Origin: Cyanodermella asteris
Lineage: Eukaryota; Ascomycota; Lecanoromycetes; Ostropales; Stictidaceae
DNA: 64,000 bases
Reading direction: 5' to 3'
NCBI GenBank assembly: GCA_900618795.1
Contig: UYJD01000003.1
Location: 869,814-933,813 of the forward strand
Of the stretch, positions 10,890-23,965 are shown piece by piece. Within the stretch, counting starts at the first letter, position 1, and every line of letters starts with the position of its first letter. The position numbers and the translations under genes are program-made. The notes beneath the pieces are model-generated. The model searched no databases and was not told the DNA's origin. It saw only the letters and a program-made list of their open reading frames with translations.

Positions 10890-12237
10890 GATGGGCGAAG
10901 CTGTTGCAGAAGAGAATGGAGAGTGAAGAATGGAGATGTGGTAGCTGAGGTCTGATGAACAACGGGGAGGAGTCGCTCAAGCAGATGTGGAGGATGGAGG
11001 AGAGACGAAGCAAGTGTTGAGGCGGGAGCTGTGGTAGATAAGGCGAGTTGGAGCTCCGGGCAATGCGTCACGCGGCGTCTTCCCCAGGGCTGTCTCGTTC
11101 TCTGTCGCCCAGCCAGCCTCCGACCAACCGCCGGCAGTGCCAAGCCCGGCCGCTTTCGGAATAGCCTGCCGATTCGCCCGCTGGGAGTAGTCGGGCTGCG
11201 TTCTACGTCTCCCGCCCCCGCCGAGGTTGGAAGCTCAAGCAGCAGCTGGATGAGTGCGATACGCTCAGAATACCCTCTTTCATGCTGACCGCTCTGTTCA
11301 AAAAGGCAGCAGGCAGTGCGTATACCCTGACGTGAACTCCTGCTAGCAGCTGTCAGCATATCATGCGCCGCGCCGGATCTGACATGGGACGAAACGCAGC
11401 GGCTAAGTAGTACTGGCGCAACTGGATGCTCCTCTTGCCTACCTACTACAAACATCCTCACCAACTGGCAGCTCAATACGAGCCTTGAACTTCTTGCTGA
11501 TAGCTGTGCCCAAGACTATGACCCATCATCGCGAAGATGCTTTGCTGAGTTTCTCAAAGCACCTCCCGTCAAATGCCAGCTCTGGCAACGGCTCAGAGGG
11601 GGTGGAAAGAAGTCTCTGCCGGCGTTCTCCTTAAATAGGTACTTACTTGGGCACTTGGCTTGGTGCTTAGCTGGGTGCTCGGCTGGATCCTTAGCTGGCT
11701 GCTTAGCTGGCTACTTAGGTCAGTATAGCTGGACACATGGATGGGTGTTTAGCGATGGGCTCAGGCTGTATGAACGCAGCCCCGGCGGCGACTTCTGTCC
11801 TGCGCCTACCGCCCTGGGCTAAACTGATGCCCCGCTAGCGAGCTCTGAGCTTGGCTGAGTCATCAGGCCTGATGCGGCTTCAGCTCCTCTGGCCGGCTCA
11901 ATTCGAGTGGGTGTAACTGATAGCAGGCGCAGTAGCAGCAGGTGTCAGCTGCTGCAAATGTCCACGAAACGTGATCTTTCTTCACTCATCTACTGCCCTG
12001 AAGGTCTCACATCTGCTCTTTGCCGGCTCCACCCTGTCCAACTGACTGTTCATCCTCTGCCGGACTGTTGTCGAGTCACGAGTGCCCGCTCTCACACGAC
12101 CCCATCACACCTGTCACTTCTGAAGCTTGTTCCTCTATCCGCCATGCAAGCTTCCGCCCAAACATCCTTGCGCGAGACATGACCTTGAAAATCTCACGGC
12201 TTGAGCTGTCGCGGCTCGAGCTCCATTTCTTATCGCC
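10890..12237. other. Divergent promoter region of subtilisin and BEACH genes
   Basis: This 1.35 kb stretch separates two divergent starts. It holds the 12-bp-period array at 11638-11733. Just before the BEACH start it is rich in pyrimidines. No coding region is supported. Confidence 0.6.
11638..11733. repeat. Degenerate tandem array, 12-bp period (array B)
   Basis: Units in register from 11638 are GGTACTTACTTG, GGCACTTGGCTT, GGTGCTTAGCTG, GGTGCTCGGCTG, GATCCTTAGCTG, GCTGCTTAGCTG and GCTACTTAGGTC, then a decayed unit. The consensus GGTGCTTAGCTG is the reverse complement of the consensus of the array at 20582, allowing for rotation. This is the best conserved of the four arrays. Confidence 0.75.
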
Positions 12238-15200
12238 ATGTTGAGCACACGACCGCGTCGGAGTACCTCCGCCGCCTCATACTCCGAGGACGCGGCGGTT
12301 AAGATTCGCCAGCAACTCGATTCGTTATCGTCATCTACCGACGGCGATGATGAGGTCAGAGCCCTTCAGCGCCGCCTGACCGCATTACAGTTACTTCGCC
12401 AATTGCTTGACGGTGACAGTCAGGGTAATCATGTTCGAGATGCGTTTCGACACTTGCACGGTTTCGAGGCTCTGCTTGACCATTTCAAAACTTTAGTCGC
12501 TGGTCTGGATGCTTCCGAGGACGACACATTTCGCAGTGCTGCGTTGAAAAATGTCTCTTCGGTATTTTTGCTCTTCGAGCACGCCCTGCGCGACCACTGG
12601 GGCAATCGCAGGTTCTTCCATAAGCGAGTTCATGATGGCGGTTGGACTTTCCTCTTGCAGGTGATCAGGCCTTACGCTGGCAAGAGAGAAGATACCGACG
12701 CGATTGTGACCAGTATAGTCGAACGTGTGCTTGATTTGGCATTCGAGACTTCAAATGCCTCAGAACTACTCTCCGTCGACGCGGGAGTGGACTACGAGGT
12801 GCTCACACCAAAACTACAAGGAAAGACTCTGATACCAAATCCACATGCTCTTGAGCTTCTCACTGTTCTATGGTCAGATTTCGTCAAACAGCAGAAGACG
12901 GCCGGCAGATTTGTTCAAGCTTTTCCTATCATTCTGCGAGCTGCCTGTGGACTCTCGGTGCATGCTTTGCATGCTCTTCACTGCACACAGATACCTGGCC
13001 TGATACTTCGCCATGTCGAAGAATGCCCCACAGGACTGGAGAACATCAAGGCCACCACTGCTGCATTCTTGACACTCGGAATATCTGGCGCTCAGGATGC
13101 AGCCTTCATATATGGCAGAGTACCCCACTCGAAAACGGTTGCGGAGCTGCTCTGCACTGCTCTAAAATCGGACCCCCTCCCCCCTCACATACAGTTCGAC
13201 CTCTCCCAACAAGGCTTCTCCTCGATCGAGCTTCCAGATATTCGAAAGCAATTCCCACCTCCTTCGCCATCACCTGGTTATACCTTATCTCTATGGCTAC
13301 ATGTTGTACACTATGACCCCGCGAACCACACCACAATCTTTGGTGCTTTTGATGCCCAGCAAACGTGCTTCGTTCTCGTTTACCTTGAACGCGAAACTCA
13401 CAATCTGATTCTGCAAACTTCAGTCAGCTCTTCGAGGCCAAGTGTTCGCTTCAAGTCTTACACATTCGATATTGATCGATGGTATCACATCACTGTTGTA
13501 CACCGGAGGCCAAAGTCGACATCCTCTTCCCGGGCCTCCCTCTATGTCGATGGTGAGTTCGTAGAGCAGGTTAAGATCCAGTTTCCGGACCAGCCAGCTC
13601 CCCTCAATGCTGGAAAATGGATCGGTTCTGAAAATGGTCCTAATCCCAAGCAGCGCCCTGTTCAAGCATTTCTGGGAACTCCTGCGGGTCTGGCCGCGCA
13701 GAAAGGTCCCAATCCGCTGGCCTCTCAGTGGAAACTTGCTTCTGCACATCTTTTCGCCTCTGTCTTGAGTGATGGGCTCATAGCTGTGTACAAAGAACTC
13801 GGCCCACGGTATTTTGGTAATTATCAAGACTGTCTGGGCTCTTTCCAGACATACGAGACCTCCGCCGCACTTAACCTGAGGAACGAGACGCTGCATCCTG
13901 GCAAGGAAGAGGATTCGGAAATTGTAGCAGCTGTTCGTTCAAAGGCAAGCAATCTCATCCTGGAAGCTCAGATCCTGCTCAGTCTGTCAGCCATGTTCGT
14001 CATTGATGATGACGAGGTGCGGGATTTTGATGGCTCACAGCTTGGTTACAGCCTCTCTAGGACCTCCCAGGACAATCTTCGTCGAGCAAGCCGAGGCGGG
14101 CGAACGCCCATTGTGATCAACGGATCGATTCCTTCTGTAGGCACGGCGTTGGCTAATGGAGCTAACGTTGCGATCGTCACTGGGCTATCAAGTATCATCA
14201 CACCCAAAGCGCTGGACGAGGCCGCTTACAATGTCCATGGCTGCGTTGGAGTTGGCTTATCGCTTTTGGAAGCCGCCGAAAGTCCGGATACACTGTGTAT
14301 GGCTCTGGAAATACTATTCGGCACAATCAGACACAGCTGGCGAAACAGTGAGGCAATGGAAAGAGAGAACGGATATGGCATACTCGCCAATATTCTCGAA
14401 ACCAAATTACGCATGCTTGGCGTGTTCAAACCCCCCACAATCACTACCCTCGCAGAAGAGGATTCTGATGATGAGCTGCGAAGCATGACAACTGACCGAG
14501 ACGTCGTCTACCGGGTTTTGGAGCTTGTCCTTGGATTTGTAGGCTATCGCAAAGACCGTCCTGAGGATTCTGTGATCTGCAACCCACTCGCGTATCGGGT
14601 CCTGCTCGTGGACATTGAGATCTGGCGTCTCGCATCAACTGAAGTACAGGCACTCTACTATTCACAATTCAGCACGTTCGTCAAGGGGAGCAAATATCAC
14701 ATGTTCAATGCGCGACGCCTCGCAAGAATGCGGATCATCCGAAAATGGTTAGACGTCTTGAAGGGAGAGCTTTTCTATCAACAGACACTGCCCTACTTCA
14801 CTGATGCATTCAGACATATTTTCACCGTCGCGCCAGCTTCAGACTCGATGCGTTCCTTGGCGCTCTTCATAGCATACGGTCTGGAAACACGCAGCAAGCC
14901 TACTGCGCAAGGGTTGCGATCCACCCGATCTATGAAATTCAATACACCGTTCGGGCCCCCTCTTAGGAGGTCGACTGTTCCCTCAAATGGTACCTTAGGA
15001 AGCAGTCCTGCTCCAAACGGGCCACTGGATTCTCATCAGCTCGGCGCAGCCATGCTAGAGATGTACGCCGACGTTCTTTGCCACGAAGAAGCATCGGTTG
15101 CGAAGAAGTTCGCACGTTCTGTTTCCAGCAGGTGGATGCTCAACTTGATAGGAGATGACGACCCATCGGTCGTACTGCATGGCTGCCGGATCCTGGCACG

Positions 15201-18200
15201 CGCACTCGCTGTTAATGGACCAGGCTATGTTGACAAGTTCTGTTCGGAGAAAACAAGTGGTCCAGCCATCATGAAACACTTTCTTCGACGGCGATGGACA
15301 GACCCGGAGTTGTGGATGATCTTGCTGGGTATCTTCTTCGGCCACGACATGGCCAAAGTCCGCTTGGATCAAGCTTTTGACATCGCACATCTGCTCATGG
15401 TGTTCCCGGTATCGGAGCTGCGAGTCGCTGTGCCTGACCTGCTTCCCGTAATAATGACGGCCCTTCAACATGGTCTAAAACTTGCAATACATGAGATCGG
15501 ATCTGAGAACGGTCCATCTTCCCCTACAAAGACTAAAGACCAGCACTCATCCCTTCAGCGACCGTCGGAGTCAAAGGAGAGAACAAGGTCCTCATCGGTT
15601 GCCACACCTTGGACCTTGAAATTACAGACGCAAACGCCGCAGCAACGGAGAGCACATGTGATTGAGACCGTCATTCGCTTCTTTTCCAACGTCCACCTGA
15701 GTTCGCAGTCATTTCGAGACTTCTGCCTCACAGCACCATTGGTACAAGAGCTTATGTTCATGCTGTATCCTTTGATCGTCAGCTCAGATGTCGTCAGTCC
15801 GGACGTCGAACTCAATTCAAAAGACTCGTCCTTGAGTTTTAACGGTGAAGATGTGGTCATCAGGCCCGTTTCACAGCAATCCTCCCGAGGAACATCAATC
15901 GTACGCACGCTTCCTGTAGAGACGGCCAGCGCTCATGGCAAGGCTGCGGTCACTCAGGCTCGTCCGCTGCGTCGAACGTCGTCTTATGTGCTCGTCACGT
16001 CTTATGATTCTGCTGACGACCCTGTCACACCACAGCTGCAAATTCCGTTTTCTCCTAAGAAGAGTAAGCAAGCACTGCCGCAGGTCAGCAATAGACTGGT
16101 TGAAGAGATTTTGGAGCTCGTAATTGCGGTATTTTCTGACCAGCTCCTCACTCGGAAAGATTTTGCAGGTATTGGGCTTTACAAAAGGCTGCCTCCCGGG
16201 TTTCAGGAACATCAGGCCTACTTTGCATCTTTTGTCCTACGTAACGCCTTGTCTCATCTCAGCAACACCATCAGACTCAACCAAGGCTACCTCCTCGAGG
16301 TCCGCATTCTGACAAACCTGGCAAGATTTGCAATCCATCTCCGAGAAACTGTTTATGAGGGTTGGTTCATCGATGGTGCGGAACCCGTTCTAGAATTTCT
16401 CGGTGGCGTTCTCGAGCATCTGCAACGTCCTGAGATTGCCAAGGAGAAAAGCGTCAGGCTCTGCAGTGAAATCATCGCATCGATTCGCTGGGTTGTCGAG
16501 AGGGTGGTACTGCTTCGTTTGTCAGAGATCGACACTTCGGAGGAGCACGTCAATACAGTCGCTTTACTGACTAAAATTACCTACTGGCACGGTGTGATCT
16601 TCCACGAGTCTTCTCAGCAACAGTTTATGAAGCTGTTCTTTTATCTGCTCTACACCAAGCTTGTCAGTCACAATAAGACAGTGGCTTTCAAAGCAGCTGA
16701 TCTTTGCCGGATCCTTCTCCTCCAGCAACCAGACTGGCAGAACGTCATCCAAAACGGCGTCCGGGATGGTAAAGAACATGTTTTAACTGCTCTTAGCAAG
16801 ATTCAGGAGCTTGACAACGATTCATTCCTGGCCTGGCTCTCTGAACATCGCGCAAAACTTGATGAAGTAATGTTTGACCAGCCCGCGAGCCTGTGGGAAG
16901 ATTTTGTCAAAGGCGAGAACAAGCGAACAGAAGATTCGGCCAAAGAAAGAATTGCACGAAGACGAGAGAGGCTAGGCGAATGGGCGAAACAGGACTCGCA
17001 GACAGACGAAGTCATCCGCAAATATGAAACATCCGCAGGACCGTGGCGGGCTAACATCTATCGCCAAGAGCATGACAAACGCCTCAAATCACTGCAAGAC
17101 GAGCAGGATAACAAGGCATTCAATGCTTCCAGTTGGACTAAGCTACGAAGCTTGCTTGTCCGGCCTGCTGGCTTTCTCGATGATGGGCAAGGACCTGCCG
17201 GCTGGCAGTTGGATCGCACTGAGGGTCCGAACCGGATGAGACTGCGAATGATTCCTGATTCGCGTGCTACATCTCACGCATATCAGGGCAAAGAAGCCGC
17301 CAACAAGGGAAAAGAGCTCAGCCTTGATATTAAACAGGCTTTGAAAAGTAAGACGCCCGAAGCAGCGCCGTCGCCAATGTCCGGCAACCACACACCCGCG
17401 CAAGATTTTTCGACGAAGAACGCACGACCCAGATCCGAACCTGAAGCTGTCGAGGATGAGGAGTTCGAGCTTGTGGACGCGATGAACAATGATGCCGACG
17501 GATTCGAGGACAAGAACCGCAAAGTCATGCGAAGTCTTCAGCGTGGAGACAGGGTCGAGCAGGTGTATAATACCGCTCGTATCATCGGTCTGGAGGCTGT
17601 CGAGGCAATCTTGATCATTGGCAAGCAACGTCTATACATGATTGACAACTATTTCGCGCGATCGGATGGCGAGATTGTCAACATATGGAACGCACCACAG
17701 GACGAGCGAGATTCGTATCTACAGCTCATCTCAGGACGACAAACAAAAGACCACATCGTCAGACCTGCCGACACTAGTCACGAGACGAGACATTGGCGCT
17801 GGGAAGATGTGTTGAGCATCTCGAAGCGACGATTCCTCTTTCGGGAAGTCGGAATTGAGATCTTCTTTGTTGACGGCCAGAGTTTCCTTCTCACTTTGAA
17901 AAGGCCGAAACCTCGCGATGACCTCCACAATCGCCTTTTCACCAAAGCTCAAAGCATAGCTGGCGGCCTTGCAACAACCGAGTCTGAGGACGCTTGGCGG
18001 CTGGAACTGCTCCGCACGCCTGATGATGTGCCACAGTCTTTTGGTCAGACATTCGGCTCCAAATTTAGCAATGTTTTCAATAACAGCTCTTCGAACGTGG
18101 CGACCAGAAAATGGATGAAGGGTGAGCTCTCCAACTTCAACTACCTCATGCTTGTCAACACGATGGCTGGCCGCACCTTCAACGATCTTACGCAGTACCC

Positions 18201-19964
18201 TGTCTTTCCCTGGGTCCTAGCAGACTATACAAGTGACGAGCTAGACTTATCCAACCCGAGAACTTTCCGAGATCTCACCAAGCCAATGGGTTGCCAGACC
18301 GCAGAGCGAGAGGCCGAATTCCGCGAGCGCTATAAGCAATTCGCCGAGATGGGCGACTCGAACGCTCCGCCCTTTCACTACGGTACACACTACTCCTCAG
18401 CCATGATCGTGACATCCTATCTGGTTCGAATACAGCCTTTCGTGCAATCATACCTACTCCTACAAGGCGGCAACTTTGACCATCCTGACAGAATGTTCTA
18501 CTCTATTGAGAAGGCATGGAATTCGGCTTCGCGAGACAATATGAGTGACGTCCGTGAGCTGACGCCAGAATTCTTCTATCTGCCTGAGATGTTCTCAAAT
18601 ACCAACGGCTACGATTTCGGCTCGCGACAGGGCAATGGTGGCAAAATCGACAACGTTGTACTACCTCCTTGGGCGAAAGGCGATCCGAAAATATTCGTCG
18701 CCAAACATAGAGAAGCCTTGGAAAGTGAGTATGTGAGCAAACATCTGCATGCCTGGATCGACCTCGTCTTTGGCCACAAGCAAGTCGGAGAGGCAGCACT
18801 GGAGGCAACCAACGTGTTTCACCATCTTTCCTATCGGGGCGCCAGAGATCTCGATGAGATTCAAGACCCTGTAGAGCGCTTGGCGACCATTGGTATCATT
18901 CACAACTTTGGTCAAACGCCACACCAGGTTTTCCAACGAACGCATCCGATGCGAGATGACGTCCGACACCGTCCGAAGAAATTGGATGGCCTGGCAGAGT
19001 ATCTCACAAAACTTCCGTTCTGTGTTCTTGAAGCTCCCGAACGCATTGCTCACATTCTATGGGATTCGCGGCGAGAGAAGTTGGTATGCTCAGGCGCACT
19101 GAAGGTAAATATGCCACCATTTTTTGACAAGTATCTTGAATGGGGGCTGGTCGATGGAGGGCTACGATTTTACAATGGTGATAGCCACAAGCTGGTAGGC
19201 CTTTTTGAGCACGTTCATCAGAATCAAATCAACGCCTGCCTTTTCGTCGACTCACGGACCCTTATCACAGCCGGACTGGATTGTGTCGTTTCTGTCTGGT
19301 CCGTCTCCAGCAGTCCAAAGGCAGTCGACATTACACCCAAGACTTGCTTCTTCGGTCACCGCGCCCCTGTCAACATCTTGGCCGCTAGCGCCGCATTCAG
19401 CACACTCATCAGCGCCGATGAATCAGGTGCTGTCCTGGCCTGGAACCTCAACCGCCTCGAGCTGATTCGAGTCATGATATCGCCCAACGCGGGTCCTCGC
19501 GTCAACTGCGCAGCCATAAATCACGTCAACGGAATGATTCTGATCTGCCGGGGCCCGACCGTCGCCGTCTACACTCTCAATGGCGACCTGCTCCTCGACC
19601 AGCACGTCAGCACCGAGCCCGACGACGTCATCTCGGCGTGCGCCTTCTACGAGTCGAACCCGGCAGAGTACTCGCAGCGGCTACTCTTCTTTACGGGCCA
19701 TAAACGTGGGGTTGCAAATGCCTGGAGCATTGGAACTTTGGGTGGGAAGTGGGTGCTTGATCATGTGAAGAGAATGAATCATACGGAAGAGGGGAGCGGC
19801 ATGAACCTGTCTGGTGCTATTACAGCCATTTTGCCCCGACCGCTTAAGGTGTATATCGGGGATGAGGATGGACGAGTGGTGAGTCTCTTCATCGATGGCT
19901 TTGATTGAAGATTTGTGGTGCTGACCTGTTGCAGTACGAGTGGGACTGTGTTCAGCACGGCTGA
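12238..19964 (+). CDS. bph1: BEACH-WD40 protein (beige/LYST/Bph1 family)
   Basis: One 7641 bp exon (12238-19878) and a 30 bp last exon (19935-19964) give 2556 residues. The intron is 56 bp (GTGAGT...CAG); splicing gives the ending VYEWDCVQHG, typical for fungal orthologues, whereas read-through adds an unrelated tail. Order of parts: helical ARM-like N-terminus; a concanavalin-A-like module around residues 345-460 (YTLSLWLHVV, RWYHITVVHR); a long helical middle; a PH-like domain near 1760-1910; BEACH from about 1955 to 2205 (NYLMLVNTMAGRTFNDLTQY, YGTHYSSA, MFYSIEKAW, EFFYLPEMF); and C-terminal WD40 repeats from about 2290. Family members act in membrane trafficking, vacuole and lysosome biology and protein sorting. 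Length agrees with the family and no damage is seen. Confidence 0.95.
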
Positions 19965-20581
19965 AGTGCAAGGCGTACCAAGACAGGTGATGTATGCACG
20001 CGATTTGCATGTCTCTGGTCGCATAAAAGTCAAAGCAGGGCCAGCTGTAAGGAGAAATTTCGCCGTGCTCGGGCTTGTTATTGGTGAAGCGGACCCAGGT
20101 CCTGTACGCTTTCGTCTTACAGATAGTCCACATTGCGAAGTACGCCCGCTGTACAAGCAAAGGGGTTGCGAGACACGCACAACCGTCGGAGCAGCTAAAC
20201 CGCTGACACATTTGATTCCCGCTTACGAACGACCAATGGCGGCGTCGCCGTCGGCTGATCCTCTTTCAATAAGCGAGCAAGGCATGAACTTTGCTCTGGA
20301 CGACAAATTATAAAATGTAGAAACGAGGGTAATCAGATGTTGGTGGATGTTTTGTGGCTGAATACGCGCTTCTGAAACCTCACGTGCGGAGCTTGGTCCC
20401 AAGAGTCAGCGGGTGCGCAACATCCGAAGATCTGGCTGCAGGAGCGTCATTGGCAACAGGAGACAGAAAGGCGATGCTGTACGTTCCAGTCACCAGGTAC
20501 GGTTCGCGAAGGGGACGGGACGACGAGAAAGGAGATCCGGAGCGGCGGAATCGGATTGAAAGCGTCTTGACGGCGTGCAGG

Positions 20582-20713
20582 CAACACCTGGCCAAACACC
20601 TGGCCAAACAGCCAGTCAAATACCTAGCCCAGTACATATCTCGTGATCTAGCTAAGTACCTAACTAACTACTCGACTCAGTACCCAGCTAAGTATCCAGC
20701 TAAATACCCACTT
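20582..20713. repeat. Degenerate tandem array, 12-bp period (array C)
   Basis: Eleven units stay in register, among them CAACACCTGGCC, AAACACCTGGCC, AAATACCTAGCC, AAGTACCTAACT, CAGTACCCAGCT, AAGTATCCAGCT and AAATACCCACTT. The consensus is about AAGTACCTAGCT. A short open frame through the array spells a four-residue rhythm (K-Y-x-A/T), which follows from the 12-bp period and is not evidence for a protein. It starts about 620 bp after the BEACH gene ends. Confidence 0.75.
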
Positions 20714-21675
20714 AAGGAGGACGCCGGCAGAGACTTTTTTTCCATCCGCCTTGGGATTCTTCCCGCGTGCATGTGCTGTACATCAATCAAATTCTTGGCT
20801 CGGTTTGTAGTTTGTTGGAACACGTAGCCAGTCGTTTCGGACTTGGCCGTCTTGATGTCGTTGGACTCGTTGGCCGGACATGAGAGAGTGGTTTTGTCTG
20901 TCACGCTGAGGTGGCGGTTGCTGTCGGTTGCTGCAACATCTGCTGCGACTGCCACGATGTTATTCGCCACCTCGTATGTAAGCAGAAGGATGTCTACTTT
21001 GAGCGCGGAGTATCTATCTTGCAGGCTCGGGTTACATGTGCGCTTATGGCTCCGGGGGCCGATGTCAGCAGGCGACGCTCTGAGCCAGTGCTTGCCGATC
21101 ATATACCGTATCGTGATTGGTCATTTTTCAACGATTGAAGGGAATTTCTCTGAATTTCTGTGATAGAGTGTCACTGCAATGTGGACATATACCGTCGCGA
21201 CTGGGGCCGAATAGTGTGGGAACTCAACGTGTTGGTCGAATCCAGATGGAGTACTTGGCCGGGTTCGGAAAGCACTGCGTCAGCTCCTTCATCATGAATG
21301 AAATAATGGCTGGCTTGTCGTCATATACGAGGAATAGCGCCCGGACGGGCCAGGAAAGTCAAAATTGGGGATCAGCCGAAGGTGGAAAATCAAAACAGCC
21401 GACACACGCTTTGCCGGTTCGTTACCAATCTTGCGAGTCAGTCAGTCGGCCATCACTTTTGCCGCCACCTATGGCACACGCACGGCGCAGTACCGGGAAC
21501 CCAGTTCGGCACGACAGCCATGCACGAGTGTGTTTTCTGCTGGGCTATTGATCAGGTCCTCGCCGCATTATGACAGCGCGGGCGCTCGACTGATGGTTCT
21601 GTCGACTTTGTGGTTGTAATTAGTTTGGAGTGGCAGGCTAACGTATTCGCTGCGTGGGATTGATATTCGATTCTC

Positions 21676-21686
21676 GGGGGGGGGGG
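21676..21686 (+). repeat. Homopolymer of 11 G
   Basis: An uninterrupted run of 11 G lies in the gene-free stretch. It is prone to length error in sequencing. Confidence 0.9.
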
Positions 21687-23012
21687 CGTGCCAGAAGATC
21701 AATTCGGGCGAGTGGCAGTATCGAATACACGCTTAGATACGAAGGTCGGGACCACTTCACGACCTCGAGATTCGTACAGGAAAGGGAGGAGTGGAGACAA
21801 CGCTGACAAACAGCAGACGGGTGAGAGTCCTGAACAGCGTAGGTCCAGGATTGCTCGATTTCACGTGTGTGTCTGTCATTCGTCACCGTGCCTATCCTTG
21901 TCTCAGAGTCACGCGTGCGATCAGTATGAATAAGTCCAGTAGTCAGCATGGCGCCCGACGCTTCACGCGTGCTTGGCTGCATCTTGCATTCTGCCGTGCG
22001 ACCAACAAGACTACGACGACGGCACGGCAAGGTGCATGATGCTGGAAGCACAAAGGCACATGTCAGCAGCGTCGGCATTGATACATAACCCATGCTGTGG
22101 ACAAGTCAGCGCGAGACACGACTAGCACGGCCTAGTCGCAAAGACACTTTGTCTCTCTTACGCCATCCTGGTATGATAGATGGAATGACTTTCGTCTTGT
22201 GGTCTGGACACTTTGTGCTTTCTACGGGATGATGGAGTCAATCCCCCTACAAGAGATACGATGAGATCAATAATCGTCCTTTTATCCATCCCGAGGACAA
22301 GACCAGTACATTACCGTTGCGGCCGGTCCTCCTGACGCTGTGGATGCGCTGGCGGCAATCGTGTCTTGTCGTGCTGACACTCTGCCGCCGACCAGAGTCA
22401 GCTCAATGCAAAGTTGGAGCTAGCAGGCGACTTGTCATCAGCCGGGCCAGTCAGCCCTGGCAGCACCGACAGACCCAAGGTACGGCGTCGCTTCGCTGCG
22501 AGCACTCTGGCAGATGGCGTGTGCGAGTCAGAGATAGTCGCATGGGTAAGGAGTGCTGATTCCTACCAAGTTACTGTACTGTACTCGAGCAGCGCTGGAC
22601 ATGTACAGCAATCGCTTCTACGCCAGCATCCGGCTCGGGATCAGACCGACGAGCGGCCAGTCAGACACATACATCTCCACGACTGCATCGTACAAGTCTG
22701 GCAGAACATGGGGGTCATCTGCCCTATGAGACCCCGGCCTGGAGCTTCGACCGGCCTTCTGGAAGCATTGGAGCGTTCCCTCTGGCTGCGCATACGGCGT
22801 CCGGCGCCGGGATGATGCCTCGTCGAGTTTCATCGTGGAGGTTCGTTCTTCCGCCCCCAGGACACAAGTAACCAGACTTTCGGTTTCGTTACCGTATCGA
22901 CCGCTCTTGAATCTGCACGGAGCAGCGAGCGATCTGTCCGGCTGGAGGGCCCGCTCATGCGAGCTCGTCATCCCTGGACCTCGATCACTGCGAAGGACAA
23001 CAGACCTACTCT

Positions 23013-23030
23013 ATCATCATCATCATCATC
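23013..23030 (+). repeat. (ATC)6 microsatellite
   Basis: Six perfect ATC units lie in non-coding sequence. Confidence 0.9.
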
Positions 23031-23965
23031 AGGACAGAGGACACAGGATAGGGCAGAGGCAACCTTCGAATGTTGCATGCTAGCAGTCATGTCCCATCGT
23101 CGTTCCTCTCCTCTCCAGCACGACCGGTAGACAGTCGCCGACATCCTACAGCACGAGCCCGGACCGCTCCCTGACCATGACCGATGATACTTCTTTGCAG
23201 CCATCTTCGAATACAGCAGGAGATTTCTCGTCAGTCAGGCAGCTTCGCTTCTGCTGAGGGTCTGGTTGTATCGCCGGACCGCTGGTGCAGGGCGTGTGCA
23301 CGTCTGACCCCGTCTGACCTAAGACTCTCTAACTTTACCTTTACCACACTTAGCACAACATCCTGATCAGCCCGGAGCGCGACATCTCTGACCCTGTGCT
23401 GCTACTCCTGCTGACGCACCCGACCCCCGCGAGTCGAGCTTGTGCTCTCTGATCAGCACCGTGACAACTGGCCTGTACGCTGCGCTCTCATCATTCATCC
23501 ATACACTGCTGTTGCTCGCCGTACCCACTCTCACTGTCTGGGTCCCGACTGTGTTGCAGCACTACTCTATCGCAGGGCTTACCTCATTTGCTTGCCCCCT
23601 CCAGCACGCACAGATCCGATGCTTCTGTCATAATTCCTGGTTCGAGCGCATATCTTACTTCATCGCCCTCGTTCCCACCTTACAGACGACTATCTCATCG
23701 TAAACTCGTGCCAAGCGCCAAGCATCTTCGACTCTGTTGTACGCACCTCTCAACCCCGATACTCATCTGTCCGGTGGTATTCTACTTTCAGTCCTCGCAT
23801 TTGGCGCATTATTTCCACTCTCTCCGTTACAGTCGAGTCCAAAGTAGAGCTCTGGCCTCCGTCTCGCAAGCTTTTGTGGGATCTGCGTCAGTCAAATCCT
23901 GGGCATTGCCCGTGTCTTGACCTCTCCGCAGCCTTGAGCACATTTCCACGCATGCTCAACCCCAG

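Larger units (their letters stand above)
19965..23965. other. Large gene-free stretch, 4.0 kb
   Basis: This is the longest part of the window without a supportable gene. It contains the 12-bp array (20582-20713), an 11-base G run at 21676-21686 and a short ATC repeat at 23013-23030. Open frames are short, overlap in all frames and show no family resemblance. The last 600 bp are pyrimidine-rich and probably form the promoter and 5' leader of the gene at 23966. A non-coding RNA cannot be excluded from sequence alone. Confidence 0.55.

Noticed and set aside
20354-20827. 157-codon frame with a repeated K-Y-x-A pattern
   Set aside because: The pattern is simply the 12-bp array read in one frame; no start context or homology.
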